Below, piece by piece: positions 37,954 through 47,368 of a stretch of 64,000 nucleotides of DNA. Each line of letters starts with the position of its first letter. Position 1 is the stretch's first letter. Both the position numbers and the translations under genes were made by a program. This DNA is from Leisingera methylohalidivorans DSM 14336 (lineage in GTDB: Bacteria; Pseudomonadota; Alphaproteobacteria; Rhodobacterales; Rhodobacteraceae), in NCBI RefSeq assembly GCF_000511355.1, contig NC_023135.1, positions 2,444,371-2,508,370 of the forward strand, in the 5' to 3' direction. The notes beneath the pieces are model-generated. The model was not told the origin of the DNA and ran no database searches. It saw only the letters and a program-made list of their open reading frames with translations.

Positions 37954-39843
37954 ATGGAAGAGTTCTTTTATCAAGCGACCATATATCTGGGGGCCGCAGT
38001 CATTGCGGTTCCTCTGGCTGCGCGCCTTGGGCTTGGCTCGGTTCTGGGCTATCTCGCTGCCGGAATCGCCATCGGCCCGATCTTCGGGCTGACCGGCACC
38101 GAAACCGAGGATTTGCGCCACTTCGCTGAGTTTGGCGTGGTAATGATGCTGTTCCTGATCGGGCTTGAGCTGGAACCGCGCGCATTATGGGCCATGCGGG
38201 ACAAGCTGATCGGCCTGGGCGGGATGCAGGTGACGGCCTCGACCCTGGTTCTGATGGCCGCCGCCATGGCCGCGGGCGAACCCTGGCATGTCAGCCTGGC
38301 GGTCGGGCTGGCGCTGTCGCTGTCTTCCACCGCGATTGTCCTGCAGACGCTGTCGGAAAAGGGGCTGATGCGCACCGGCGGCGGCCGTTCTGCCTTTTCG
38401 GTGCTGCTGACCCAGGATATCGCGGTGATCCCGATCCTCGCCTTTCTGCCGCTGCTGGGCAGTTACGCGATCCCCCAGTTTACCACCGACGGCTCTATCA
38501 GCCGTGACAGCGCAGGCCATGGCGGCGGCCACGGGTCGCTGTCGCTGGTGGACGGGCTGCCGGGCTGGGCGGTGGCGCTTGTCACCCTGGCCGCAATCGC
38601 CTCTATCATCCTGGCCGGCATTTACCTGACCCGGCCGCTGTTCCGGTTCATCCACGCCTCCAACCTGCGTGAAATGTACACTGCGCTGGCGCTGATGATT
38701 GTCGTCGGCATCTCCTTCCTGATGACACTGGTCGGCCTCTCCCCCGCCCTTGGCGCCTTTCTGGCCGGGGTGGTTCTGGCCAACTCCGAATTCCGGCACG
38801 AATTGGAAAGCGACCTCAACCCTTTCAAAGGGCTGCTGCTGGGGCTGTTTTTCATCACCGTCGGCGCGGGTATCAACTACCGCCAGTTCCTGGCCGATCC
38901 GGGCGATCTGATCGGCTTGGCGCTGCTGGTGATCTTTGCCAAGGGCGTGGTGCTGTTTGCCGTCGGCCGCGCCTTCGGCCTGCGCCGCCGCCGTTTGTGG
39001 CTGTTCACCCTCAGCCTGGCCCAAGCCGGGGAGTTCGGCTTTGTGCTGCTGGCTTTTTCCACCCAGCTGAACGTCATTCCGGCGGCCCTGTCCGAAAAGC
39101 TGCTGCTGGTGATTGCGCTGTCGATGCTGATCACGCCGCTGCTGTTCATCGCCTATGACCTGCTGTCCAAGCGCATGGGCGATGCTCTGCAGGAATATGA
39201 ACCTGACGAGATTGACGAGGAAGGACCGGTGATCATCGCGGGCATCGGCCGTTTCGGCCAGATCGTCAACCGGCTGGTGCAGGCCAGCGGTTTCAAGACC
39301 GTGGTGCTGGATCATGACATGGAGGCGGTGCAGCTGATGCGCCGGTTCGGGGTGAAAAGCTTCCTTGGCGACCCCACCAGGCCCGAATTGCTGAAAGCTG
39401 CAGGCATTGCCAAAGCCAAGGTGTTTGTGGTGGCGCTGGATGACCCGGAAGGCGTGGTCAAGATGGTCGCCTATGTGCGCCGGTCCTACCCGGAACTGCA
39501 TATCATCGCCCGCGCCAAGGACCGCAACCATGTCTATGAGCTGTACAAGGCCGGCGCCGATGACATCGTGCGCGAGATGTTCGACAGCTCGGTGCGTGCA
39601 GGCCGCTATGTGCTGGAGAACGTCGGCCTCAGCGAATATGAGGCGGCACAAGCGGCGCAGACCTTCTATGCGCATGACCGCACCAATCTGCGCGACCTTG
39701 CACAGCACTGGATTCCCGGCGTGCCCGCCAGCCAGAACCCGGCCTATATCGACCGCGCCCGCGAGCTGGAGAAAGCCATCGAAAGCGCGATTTTCGAGAT
39801 GGCCGAACGCAAGCGCAAGAAGTCCGCAGAAGCCGCCGAATAA
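37954..39843 (+). CDS. Kef-type potassium/proton antiporter (CPA2) with RCK domain
   Basis: The 629-residue inner-membrane protein has about 12 helices (residues 5-405) of the CPA2 type: GYLAAGIAIGPIFGL, FGVVMMLFLIGLELEP, SLSSTAIVLQTLSEKGL, LLTQDIAVIPILAFLPLLG and LSPALGAFLAGVVLANSEF. A TrkA-N/RCK domain follows at 420-540 (VIIAGIGRFGQIVNRLVQASGFKTVVLDHD). This is the KefB/KefC layout, gated in E. coli by glutathione adducts. No KefF/KefG partner is adjacent. A His/Gly-rich loop lies near residue 190. Confidence 0.9.
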   Translation: MEEFFYQATIYLGAAVIAVPLAARLGLGSVLGYLAAGIAIGPIFGLTGTETEDLRHFAEFGVVMMLFLIGLELEPRALWAMRDKLIGLGGMQVTASTLVLMAAAMAAGEPWHVSLAVGLALSLSSTAIVLQTLSEKGLMRTGGGRSAFSVLLTQDIAVIPILAFLPLLGSYAIPQFTTDGSISRDSAGHGGGHGSLSLVDGLPGWAVALVTLAAIASIILAGIYLTRPLFRFIHASNLREMYTALALMIVVGISFLMTLVGLSPALGAFLAGVVLANSEFRHELESDLNPFKGLLLGLFFITVGAGINYRQFLADPGDLIGLALLVIFAKGVVLFAVGRAFGLRRRRLWLFTLSLAQAGEFGFVLLAFSTQLNVIPAALSEKLLLVIALSMLITPLLFIAYDLLSKRMGDALQEYEPDEIDEEGPVIIAGIGRFGQIVNRLVQASGFKTVVLDHDMEAVQLMRRFGVKSFLGDPTRPELLKAAGIAKAKVFVVALDDPEGVVKMVAYVRRSYPELHIIARAKDRNHVYELYKAGADDIVREMFDSSVRAGRYVLENVGLSEYEAAQAAQTFYAHDRTNLRDLAQHWIPGVPASQNPAYIDRARELEKAIESAIFEMAERKRKKSAEAAE

Positions 39844-39845
39844 CA

Positions 39846-39871
39846 AAGGCCCGGGCGCAGACCCGGGCCTT
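39846..39871. terminator. Hairpin between convergent genes
   Basis: A perfect 10-bp stem AAGGCCCGGG/CCCGGGCCTT with a 6-nt loop lies 3 bp past the antiporter gene and 30 bp past cobT. Neither side has a strong T run. Confidence 0.5.
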
Positions 39872-39900
39872 GCGGCAGTAAAACACGCGGGACCGCCTGG

Positions 39901-40917
39901 TCAGCCGTCTGTGACCCCGGCCTCGGCAAAGGTCGCCATGCCGCTGTGGCAGGCAACTGCGCCTTTCAGCACCTGGATCGCCAGCGCCGCACCGGACGCC
40001 TCGCCCAGCCGCAGGCCCAGCGCCAGCAACGGCTCCTTATTCAGTTTCGCCAGCAGCGCCGGATGGGCCCCTTCGGCGCTCTGATGGCCTGCCACTGCAT
40101 GGTCCAGGGCGCTGTCTGCGGTCTGCAGCAGGCAGGCAGCCGCAGCGCAGCAGATGAAGCCGTCCAGGATCACCGGGATGCGCAGCACCCGGGCGGCAGC
40201 AATCGCACCCGCCATGGCGGCAATCTCGCGCCCGCCCAGGCACGCCAGCGCATCCAGACCGTCCTGGATAGCATCTTTGTGCAGCGCAACGCCTTCGGCC
40301 ACCACGCGGGTCTTGTTCGCCAGCTCTGCATCGTCCACACCGGTGCCGCGCCCGGTCCAATCCTCAGCCTCGCCGCCGAAAAGCGCACAGGCCAGCGCCG
40401 CTGCAGGCGTGGTATTGCCGATCCCCATTTCGCCGACCACCAGCAGGTCAGCGCTTGGGTCCACCGCCTCCCAGCCGGCTTTCAGGGCGGCCAGCAGATC
40501 TTCCCGGCTCATCGCCGGCCCGTGGGTGAAATCGGCGGCCGGGCGCTCCAGCTCCAGCGCATGCACATCCATGCGCGCGCCGGCCAGCCTGGCCAGCTGG
40601 TTGATAGCCGCGCCGCCATGTTCAAAGTTGATCACCATCTGCGCGGTGACTTCCGGCGGGAAGGCCGAGACGCCCTGTGCGGTCACCCCGTGATTGCCGG
40701 CAAAGACGATCACCTGCGGCGCGGTGATGTCCGGCCGGTCGCTGCCGCGCCAGCCGCCGTACCAGATCGCCAGCTCTTCCAGCCGACCCAAGGCACCGGG
40801 CGGCTTGGTCAGCTGGGTGTTGCGCGCAGCCGCACCATCAAGCGCGGCCTGGTCCTGCGCGGGTGCGCCGGCCAGTGCGGCGCGGAAGTCATCAAGGGAG
40901 GAAAGCTGTGGCAGCAT
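39901..40917 (-). CDS. cobT: Nicotinate-nucleotide-dimethylbenzimidazole phosphoribosyltransferase
   Basis: CobT makes alpha-ribazole phosphate for the lower ligand of cobalamin. The 338-residue protein shows [81 protein letters not shown] and the C-terminal [12 protein letters not shown] with the catalytic Glu. It diverges from cobS, which acts two steps later. The 101-bp gap is too short for a normal cobalamin riboswitch. Confidence 0.94.
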   Translation of the reverse strand: MLPQLSSLDDFRAALAGAPAQDQAALDGAAARNTQLTKPPGALGRLEELAIWYGGWRGSDRPDITAPQVIVFAGNHGVTAQGVSAFPPEVTAQMVINFEHGGAAINQLARLAGARMDVHALELERPAADFTHGPAMSREDLLAALKAGWEAVDPSADLLVVGEMGIGNTTPAAALACALFGGEAEDWTGRGTGVDDAELANKTRVVAEGVALHKDAIQDGLDALACLGGREIAAMAGAIAAARVLRIPVILDGFICCAAAACLLQTADSALDHAVAGHQSAEGAHPALLAKLNKEPLLALGLRLGEASGAALAIQVLKGAVACHSGMATFAEAGVTDG

Positions 40918-41018
40918 GTAAAAGCCTCGTTGCATCTGAGCGGGGGACGCGGATAAAGCGGATGGCAATCTGTTTAACCGCTGACGGCAGTGCCGCAAGC
41001 CCCCCAATAGGCCGGTCA

Positions 41019-41777
41019 ATGCGAAAAAACGACATCCAGGCAAATGACATCCTGCTGGTGCTGGTTCTGCTGACCCGGCTGCCGCTGCCGCATCTGCCCG
41101 CGACAGCCTTTCAGCGGCAGGCCAAGGCGGTCTGGGCGTTTCCGCTGGCCGGGCTTGCCGTCAGCCTGCCGGCCGCGCTGGCGGCATCTTTTGCCTTGCA
41201 CATGGGCCTGCCCGCCGCGGTGGCCGCAGGGCTGGCGCTGGCGCTTCAGGTGATGCTGTCAGGTGCCATGCACGAGGACGGGCTTGCTGATACCGCCGAT
41301 GGTTTATGGGGCGGCTATAGCCGGGACCGGCGGCTGGAGATCATGAAGGACAGCCGCATCGGCGCTTATGGCGTGATTGCGCTGATCCTCGGGTTTGGCC
41401 TGCGCTGGAGCGCCCTGGCCGCACTGATCGCCGCAGCAGGTGTCTGGCCGCTGCTAGCCCTGGCAATGCTGAGCCGGGCAGTGATGCCTGCGCTGATGTC
41501 GGCACTGCCGAATGCGCGCGCCGCCGGTCTGTCGCAAACCGTGGGCCGCCCCCGCGCCCTGCCCTGTTTGCTGGCCGCCTTGCTGGCCATTGTCCTGTCG
41601 CTGCCTCTGATTGGGGCTGCGGCCCTGGCTGCTGCCTTGGCCATGGGTGCGGCTGCCCTTGGTTTGGCCGCTTTGGCCAAGGCCAAGATCGGCGGCCAGA
41701 CCGGGGACATTCTGGGGGCATCCCAGCAAATTGCCGAGATTGCCGGCCTGCTCACGCTTCTCGTCTTCTGCAGCTGA
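41019..41777 (+). CDS. cobS: Adenosylcobinamide-GDP ribazoletransferase
   Basis: CobS joins adenosylcobinamide-GDP with alpha-ribazole at the inner membrane to complete cobalamin. The 252-residue protein has about six hydrophobic segments and the conserved catalytic loop [37 protein letters not shown]. The late motif [17 protein letters not shown] is typical. A bidirectional terminator follows. Confidence 0.93.
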   Translation: MRKNDIQANDILLVLVLLTRLPLPHLPATAFQRQAKAVWAFPLAGLAVSLPAALAASFALHMGLPAAVAAGLALALQVMLSGAMHEDGLADTADGLWGGYSRDRRLEIMKDSRIGAYGVIALILGFGLRWSALAALIAAAGVWPLLALAMLSRAVMPALMSALPNARAAGLSQTVGRPRALPCLLAALLAIVLSLPLIGAAALAAALAMGAAALGLAALAKAKIGGQTGDILGASQQIAEIAGLLTLLVFCS

Positions 41778-41792
41778 CCCAAGCCGGCGCAT

Positions 41793-41828
41793 GAAAAAGG
41801 CCGCGCCCCGGGGGCACGGCCTTTCAAA
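41793..41828. terminator. Bidirectional intrinsic terminator of cobS and carD
   Basis: AAAGGCCG-C-GCCCC pairs with GGGGC-A-CGGCCTTT (41796-41824). A runs flank one side and T's the other, so it can stop both converging genes. Confidence 0.75.
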
Positions 41829-41847
41829 AGCTTAGTACAGCAGATAT

Positions 41848-42360
41848 TCAGGCTGCAACGCGGGAGGTCAGAACCTCGTCCACCTGCTTGGCGGCAGCGA
41901 TTTCGTCGTTGCCGGATACTGCTGCGACTTCGCGGGTCAGGCGCTCAAGCGCGGCTTCGTACAGCTGGCGTTCGGAGTAGCTCTGCTCGCGCTGATCATC
42001 GGTGCGGTGCAGGTCTCGGACCACTTCGGCGATCGAGATCAGATCACCGGAGTTGATCTTCTGCTCATACTCCTGAGCGCGGCGCGACCACATGGCGCGT
42101 TTCACCTTTGCTTTACCTTTCAGCGTTTTCATCGCCTGGGCAATCACGTCCGGCGAGCTGAGCGAGCGCATGCCCACTTCGGTAGCCTTGTTGGTCGGCA
42201 CCCGCAGGGTCATCTTGTCCTTTTCAAAGGTGATCACGAAAAGCTCCAGCGCGAAGCCGGCCACTTCCTGCTCCTCGATCGAGATGATCTGGCCAACGCC
42301 GTGCGCCGGGTAGACTACATACTCATTGGGGCGGAATTCGAGCTTCTTCGATTTGGTCAT
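41848..42360 (-). CDS. carD: CarD family transcriptional regulator
   Basis: The 170-residue protein has the N-terminal RNA polymerase-interacting Tudor-like domain (FRPNEYVVYPAHGVGQIISIEEQEVAG, FEKDKMTLRVPTNKATEVGMRSLSS) and a helical C-terminal DNA-contacting domain (WSRRAQEYEQKINSGDLISIAEVVRDLHR). CarD stabilises open complexes, notably at rRNA promoters. It lies next to fdxA as in many Rhodobacteraceae but has its own leader. Confidence 0.93.
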   Translation of the reverse strand: MTKSKKLEFRPNEYVVYPAHGVGQIISIEEQEVAGFALELFVITFEKDKMTLRVPTNKATEVGMRSLSSPDVIAQAMKTLKGKAKVKRAMWSRRAQEYEQKINSGDLISIAEVVRDLHRTDDQREQSYSERQLYEAALERLTREVAAVSGNDEIAAAKQVDEVLTSRVAA

Positions 42361-42660
42361 ACAGATTGTTCCTTACTCATAGCCGGGCGGCTCCGGCATG
42401 TTAGCGAGCAAAATGCCCGGCCCCGGTCAGTTCGATTTGACCGGCCCTCAGGACATTTTATCCGCAGAAATACTGCCCAATCTGCGCACCACTGCTGGCG
42501 TGCGCCGGGGCGGACTCCGATTGTTTATGTCTTTTGTGCTTTTAGTATACCACAAAAAAGGGCCGCCCGGAAGGCGGCCTGCCGGTCAAGGCTGGTTAAA
42601 ACCCTGCGCAATGCGGCGGTTTTCCGCAAATTTGCGGCCCCGGCCGTTCAAGGCAGAGAA
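42361..42660. other. carD promoter and leader region
   Basis: This 300-bp gap holds the fdxA terminator (42554-42579), a -10-like TATACT on the minus strand directly after it (about 42545-42550), and a 7-bp hairpin CCGGTCA/TGACCGG with an 8-nt loop (42423-42444) in the presumed carD 5' UTR. No small ORF was supported. Confidence 0.5.
42554..42579 (-). terminator. Intrinsic terminator of fdxA
   Basis: Stem GGCCGCC/GGCGGCC (42561-42579) with a 5-nt loop is followed on the minus strand by six T residues. Confidence 0.8.
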
Positions 42661-42999
42661 TCAGCCGCCCTCGCCGGGCGCCTCAGAGAAATACTTCTCC
42701 ATCTTGCCCTCTTCGCCGTCGCGCTCCTCGTAGCCCGGCATCGGGTCTTTCTTGGATACGATGACCGGCCACAGTTCAGAGTATTTGCGGTTGAATTCAA
42801 CCCATTTATCCATATCCGGCTCGGTATCCGGGCGGATCGCATCAGCCGGGCATTCCGGTTCGCAGACGCCGCAATCGATGCATTCGTCGGGGTGGATCAC
42901 CAGGGTGTTCTCGCCCTCGTAGAAGCAGTCCACCGGGCACACCTCGACACAGTCGGTGTATTTGCAGGCGATGCAGTTTTCCGTCACGACATAGGTCAT
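42661..42999 (-). CDS. fdxA: Ferredoxin FdxA (7Fe-8S type)
   Basis: This 112-residue ferredoxin carries a 3Fe-4S and a 4Fe-4S cluster site: [18 protein letters not shown] and [16 protein letters not shown]. The C-terminal extension ([23 protein letters not shown]) is typical for the group. It transfers electrons in the cytoplasm; the partner is not identified. The gene lies 62 bp after the S4-domain gene and may be read with it. Confidence 0.95.
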   Translation of the reverse strand: MTYVVTENCIACKYTDCVEVCPVDCFYEGENTLVIHPDECIDCGVCEPECPADAIRPDTEPDMDKWVEFNRKYSELWPVIVSKKDPMPGYEERDGEEGKMEKYFSEAPGEGG

Positions 43000-43061
43000 A
43001 GTACCGAGTCCCGTTATCCGTTTGCGCCTAGCTAATCCAGACCGGCGAAGGCTTCAAGCCG

Positions 43062-43436
43062 TCAAAGGGTATCCTGCTTGCGAGTAAGATCAAGCGCTCT
43101 GCGGGCTTTTTTGTCCGGCCGGCCTTTTCCTTCGAACTTGGGGTTAGCCGGAATTTTTTCCTGCTTTTCCGTCATATCAAAGTACAGCCCCTGCGCCTCG
43201 GGCGCCGGGCCGCGGCGCGTGCCGATGGCCTCGACCCGCACCACGCGGATCACTTTGGCCTGAACAAAGGTCAGAACGTCGCCCGGGGCGACGTTCTGAG
43301 CCGGTTTCAAGGTCTTGGTGCCATTAAGGCGCACATGGCCCGCACCGACCTGTTTGGCGGCCAGGCTGCGGGTTTTGAAAAACCGCGCATGCCACAGCCA
43401 CTTGTCGATGCGGATCTTGGGCGCGCCTTCGTCCAT
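43062..43436 (-). CDS. S4 domain RNA-binding protein (Hsp15-like)
   Basis: This 124-residue protein has the S4 RNA-binding fold at residues 8-70 (IRIDKWLWHARFFKTRSLAAKQVGAGHVRLNGTK, PGDVLTF) and a basic C-terminal tail. It resembles Hsp15 (HslR), which binds free 50S subunits carrying nascent chains. It is 7 bp downstream of the helicase gene and is probably co-transcribed, which joins two RNA-related functions. Confidence 0.88.
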   Translation of the reverse strand: MDEGAPKIRIDKWLWHARFFKTRSLAAKQVGAGHVRLNGTKTLKPAQNVAPGDVLTFVQAKVIRVVRVEAIGTRRGPAPEAQGLYFDMTEKQEKIPANPKFEGKGRPDKKARRALDLTRKQDTL

Positions 43437-43443
43437 CGCAGGA

Positions 43444-46383
43444 TCAGTCGCCCTGTTTCAGCCCCATCAGCGCAGCGGCAAAGGGGTTGTCCGGGTCGAT
43501 CTGCTTTTCCTTCTTCGCAGGGCGCGCGGAATAGGTCTTGGCCCCCTGGTCCTGGCGCGGTCCGCCTTTGCGGCCCGGCTTGCCGCGGTCGCCGCCCTTG
43601 GCGCCGCGCGGCTTGCCCTTGCCTGCCGGTTTGCCGTCGCCCTGCGGACGGCGGTTCTGCTGGCGCTGGCCGCCGCCTTGGCGTCCGCCCCGGTTGCCGC
43701 CCCAGGTGAAGGTGAAGAACACTTCCATTTCCGGTTCGGCAGCAGCCTCCGCAGCCGCAGCCGTTCCGGGCTTGGCTTCTGCAGTGTCTTCCGCAGGTGC
43801 AGTCTCTTCCGCAGGCGCGGCCTCGGCCTCAGCTGCGGGAACTTCGGCAGCGGCTTCCTTAGCCGGCGCTGCGTCCGCAGTTGCGGCATCAGCAGCCGGC
43901 TCTTCAGCGGCCGGCTCTTCAGTGGCAGGCGCCTCTTCAGCCGCGGCCTCAGCAGGTTTGGCTTCGGTTTCGGCGGTCTTGGCTTCTGCTTCCGCCGCAG
44001 CCGGCTTCACCTTCTGGCGCTCGCCCTTTTCGGCCTTGTAGCCCAGGCCCTGCATCAGGTCGGCGAACTGCTCCAGCGTCATGCCGGTGATCGACAGCAT
44101 GTCGGCCTTGGCTTCAAAGCCGCCGCGGCTGTCTTCGCCGCGCAGCATGTCGGCCAGACGCTCCAGCATGTCGATGCGGATCATCCGCTCACCCGCCACG
44201 CGGTAGCCGGACATAGTGTCATAGCCTTCGGGCGCGTCTTTGGCGGACGGCACCGTGACCAGGCCCGGAGGCGGGGATTCGGGGAAGTCCTGCAGACCGT
44301 TCGCCAGCGACCACAGCACCAGCCGCAGACGGGTCGGCGCCGGTTTCAGCAGCAGCGGCATGAAGATGGTGAACTGGCCGAAACGGATGCCGTGCTTGCG
44401 CAGCGCGCTGCGCGCGTCCTGATCCAGATCCTTGACCTCTTGCGCGACGCTTGCCCGAGGCAGCACGCCGAGGTTTTCAACCATGCGGAAGGCAAAGCCG
44501 CGCGCAAGGCCGGACAGCTCTTCGTCCTTTTGCAAGGCCAGCAGCGGTTCAAACAGCGCGTTGATCTTGCGGGTGATGAAATGCAACAGGCGGCGTTCCA
44601 CCTTCTGGGCCACATCCGGTCCGGCGGACTCGTCCACAAAGACCTCGATCTGCGGGGTCAGCGCATCGGCGCCGGCAACCAGCTTGCCCACCGCATGTTC
44701 GCCCCACATCAGGCCGCCCTGCTCGGTGTAATCGATCTCGGTATCAGGCGCGTTATAGAACCGGTCCGCTCGCAGATGGAATTGCGGCGCCAAAGCCTGC
44801 AGCGAGGCCGCCTTCAAGGCCTTGGCCTCGGCACCCTGCGCCCCTTTGTCCGGGCTGAACCGGAACCCCTCGAGACGGCCGACGAATTCGCCTTCAACCG
44901 TCACTTCACCCTTGTCATTCACTTCGGCCAAAAGGGCCTCCTTCTGCTTGAGCCGGCGCAGCAGCACAGACGTGCGCCGGTCCACAAATCTTTGCGTCAA
45001 GCGCTCGTGCAGCGCATCTGACAACCTGTCTTCTACAGCGCGCGTCTCCCCGCGCCAATGGCTTTCATCACGCAGCCAGCCATTCCTTTGCGCCACATAA
45101 GTCCACGTGCGGATAAATGCCAATCTTTTCGACAGGGCATCAATGTTGCCGTCCGTGCGGTCAATCCGTTTTATCTGGCGCGCCATCCAGTCATCCGGCA
45201 CCACGCCGCCGCCATGCAGATGCTCGAAAATCACCCCCAGCAGCGCGGCATGCTCCGCGTGGGAGATACCGCGGAAATCGGGAATCCGGCAGATATCCCA
45301 CAGCAGCCGCACCGATTGCGCGTTGGTGGTGCGGGAGATGACCGCGGATTCGCGCGACAGCATTTTCAGCGCACCCAGATCATCCGCCTCGCGCGCTTTG
45401 ACCAGGTTTTCATCCGCAGGGCTTGCTTCGAGCGAATGGATAAGCGCCTCGACCGTGCCGAATTGCAGATCGGCGGAGCGCCAGTTGAGCTTTTTCAGCG
45501 GCGTGAACTGGTGGTTCATGATCGCCGAGGCTGTGCCCTCGTCCAGCGGCCTTGCATCGCCGGTGACCCCGAAAGTGCCATGGCTCATCCCGCGGCCCGC
45601 CCGGCCGGCGATCTGCGCCAGCTCATTCGGGGCCAGCTCGCGCATCCGGCGGCCATCGAATTTTCTGGTCGAGGAAAACGCCACATGGTCGATATCGAGG
45701 TTCAGCCCCATGCCAATGGCATCGGTGGCGACCAGATAGTCGACCTCGCCATTCTGGTAGAGCGCGACCTGCGCATTGCGGGTGCGGGGGCTGAGCGCGC
45801 CCATCACCACCGCAGCGCCGCCCTTCTGGCGGCGGATCAGTTCGGCAATCGCATAGACATTATCAACCGAAAACCCGACAATTGCGGTGCGCGGTGGCAT
45901 CCGGCTTATCTTTTTCGAACCTGCACAGACCAGATCCGACATCCGCTCGCGCCGGTGGAACTGCACCCCCGGCACCAGCGCTGAAATCGGCCCGCGCATG
46001 GTGTCGGCTCCCAGAAACAGCGTCTCCAGCGTGCCGCGGGCGCGCAGCAGACGGTTGGTGAAGACATGGCCGCGCTCGGGATCGGCGCAAAGCTGGATTT
46101 CGTCGATCGCCAGGAAGTCGCAGCCCATGCCTTCGGGCATCGCCTCGACGGTGCAGATCCAGTATTGCGCCCGCGGCGGCACGATGCGCTCCTCGCCGGT
46201 GACCAGCGCCACCACCGACGGCCCGCGGGCCGCCACCACCTTATCATAGACCTCGCGCGCCAGAAGCCGCAGCGGGAAGCCCATTACGCCAGTGCGGTAG
46301 CCCAGCATCCGTTCGATGGCATAGTGGGTTTTGCCGGTATTGGTCGGACCCAGGACGGCCACAATCCGCGATGCGTTTGCCAT
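43444..46383 (-). CDS. Suv3-type DExH RNA helicase with long low-complexity tail
   Basis: The 979-residue protein has RecA-like domain 1 with Walker A VLGPTNTGKTHYAIERMLGY, motif II FLAIDEIQL, domain 2 with VDYLVATDAIGMGLNLDIDHVAFSS and AGRAGRG, and a Suv3-like C-terminal region. From about residue 785 to 880 it is an Ala/Glu/Pro repeat, then a basic Gly/Arg/Lys-rich tail (GGNRGGRQGGGQ) to about 965, ending DPDNPFAAALMGLKQGD. The tail looks like an RNA-binding disordered region. RNA degradation or ribosome assembly is the likely field. Confidence 0.87.
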   Translation of the reverse strand: MANASRIVAVLGPTNTGKTHYAIERMLGYRTGVMGFPLRLLAREVYDKVVAARGPSVVALVTGEERIVPPRAQYWICTVEAMPEGMGCDFLAIDEIQLCADPERGHVFTNRLLRARGTLETLFLGADTMRGPISALVPGVQFHRRERMSDLVCAGSKKISRMPPRTAIVGFSVDNVYAIAELIRRQKGGAAVVMGALSPRTRNAQVALYQNGEVDYLVATDAIGMGLNLDIDHVAFSSTRKFDGRRMRELAPNELAQIAGRAGRGMSHGTFGVTGDARPLDEGTASAIMNHQFTPLKKLNWRSADLQFGTVEALIHSLEASPADENLVKAREADDLGALKMLSRESAVISRTTNAQSVRLLWDICRIPDFRGISHAEHAALLGVIFEHLHGGGVVPDDWMARQIKRIDRTDGNIDALSKRLAFIRTWTYVAQRNGWLRDESHWRGETRAVEDRLSDALHERLTQRFVDRRTSVLLRRLKQKEALLAEVNDKGEVTVEGEFVGRLEGFRFSPDKGAQGAEAKALKAASLQALAPQFHLRADRFYNAPDTEIDYTEQGGLMWGEHAVGKLVAGADALTPQIEVFVDESAGPDVAQKVERRLLHFITRKINALFEPLLALQKDEELSGLARGFAFRMVENLGVLPRASVAQEVKDLDQDARSALRKHGIRFGQFTIFMPLLLKPAPTRLRLVLWSLANGLQDFPESPPPGLVTVPSAKDAPEGYDTMSGYRVAGERMIRIDMLERLADMLRGEDSRGGFEAKADMLSITGMTLEQFADLMQGLGYKAEKGERQKVKPAAAEAEAKTAETEAKPAEAAAEEAPATEEPAAEEPAADAATADAAPAKEAAAEVPAAEAEAAPAEETAPAEDTAEAKPGTAAAAEAAAEPEMEVFFTFTWGGNRGGRQGGGQRQQNRRPQGDGKPAGKGKPRGAKGGDRGKPGRKGGPRQDQGAKTYSARPAKKEKQIDPDNPFAAALMGLKQGD

Positions 46384-46409
46384 TGCTTCAGCCCCCGCCC
46401 CGGTGGGGC

Positions 46410-46976
46410 TTACAGTTTCCTGCCCTCGACCAAGGGCGCCAATCGTTCAAGGGCGCTGCTTACTTCCTCGTGGTGCGGATGTATAGCCTTGGCCCGCTGA
46501 TAGGCCTGATAGGCACGCTCGGGATTTCGGAACTGTTCGAACAGGGCGCCCAGCGCGTAGATCGCGTTGTAATCCCTGGGGTTCAGCGCCAGCGCGCGTT
46601 CCAGATCCGCCACCGAAGGCCCGTAAAGCCCCAGCGCGAAATAGACGCGGGCCCGTTCGTACCAGCCGCGGGCAAAATCCGGCGCGTGATCGGTCAGCGC
46701 GGTCAAATGCTCCGCTGCCTGCTGCAGATCTCCGCGCTCCAGCGCGTCGGCGCCGCGCCGCAAAAGCAGATCCATCGCAGGCGAACCGCTCTTGGCCCAA
46801 AGCGCCTGCAACTCGCGGTCTATGGCCGCAGCCTCGGACAGCTCCGCCGCGGCGAGGTCTCGCAGCAGCGCATCGGCGGAAAGCTGCTGCGCCGCGCCTG
46901 CCCCGGGCAAGGAATACGTGACTGTGACCGCCGTTGCCGCCACGATAGCTTTGAGCTTTGGGAGATTTGCCAGCAT
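46410..46976 (-). CDS. Tetratricopeptide repeat protein, exported
   Basis: This 188-residue protein has an N-terminal hydrophobic signal (KAIVAATAVTVTYSLPGAGA) and three TPR-like repeats (LRRGADALERGDLQQAAEHLTALTDHAPDFARGWYERARVYFALGLYGPSVADLERALALNPRDYNAIYALGALFEQ). It probably works in the periplasm as a scaffold. It lies just upstream of the helicase gene. Confidence 0.82.
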   Translation of the reverse strand: MLANLPKLKAIVAATAVTVTYSLPGAGAAQQLSADALLRDLAAAELSEAAAIDRELQALWAKSGSPAMDLLLRRGADALERGDLQQAAEHLTALTDHAPDFARGWYERARVYFALGLYGPSVADLERALALNPRDYNAIYALGALFEQFRNPERAYQAYQRAKAIHPHHEEVSSALERLAPLVEGRKL

Positions 46977-47077
46977 GATGAGCCCAGTGTAATCCAGCGC
47001 GCGGCATTTTCCAGTATCGGATGCAAATGCTTCACAGGTTTGTGCTATGAAGCGCGCAAAACAGATTGAGGACGGAC

Positions 47078-47368
47078 ATGAGCGATACCCTTGCGCAGGC
47101 AGCTGAGGCCCTGAACAGCAAACTGGACGCAGGCGAATTTGACGCCTCCGCGAAATTCGAGATCGAAGGGCTGGGCTCCATCGTGCTTGATGGCGCAGGC
47201 GCCCGCGTCGGTGACGAAGACACCGATGTTACCATGAAGGCGGATGCCGACACATTTCAGTCGATTCTTGAGGGCGAGTTGAACCCCACTGCCGCCTTCA
47301 TGTCCGGAAAGCTGACCATTGATGGTGACATGGGCACCGCGATGAAGCTGGCCTCGGCCCTGTCCTGA
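47078..47368 (+). CDS. SCP2 sterol-binding domain protein
   Basis: This 96-residue protein is a stand-alone SCP2-like lipid-binding domain: LAQAAEALNSKLDAGEF, GSIVLDGAGARVGDEDTDVTMKADADTFQSILEGELNPTAAFMSGKLTIDGDMGTAMKLASAL. The block from TAAFMSGK to MGTAMKL is the family hallmark. It overlaps the next gene by one base (TGATG), so the two are probably translated together. Its ligand is unknown. Confidence 0.92.
   Translation: MSDTLAQAAEALNSKLDAGEFDASAKFEIEGLGSIVLDGAGARVGDEDTDVTMKADADTFQSILEGELNPTAAFMSGKLTIDGDMGTAMKLASALS

Noticed and set aside
40918..41018. Cobalamin riboswitch between cobT and cobS
   Set aside because: The gap is only 101 bp, and no B12-box sequence is visible.
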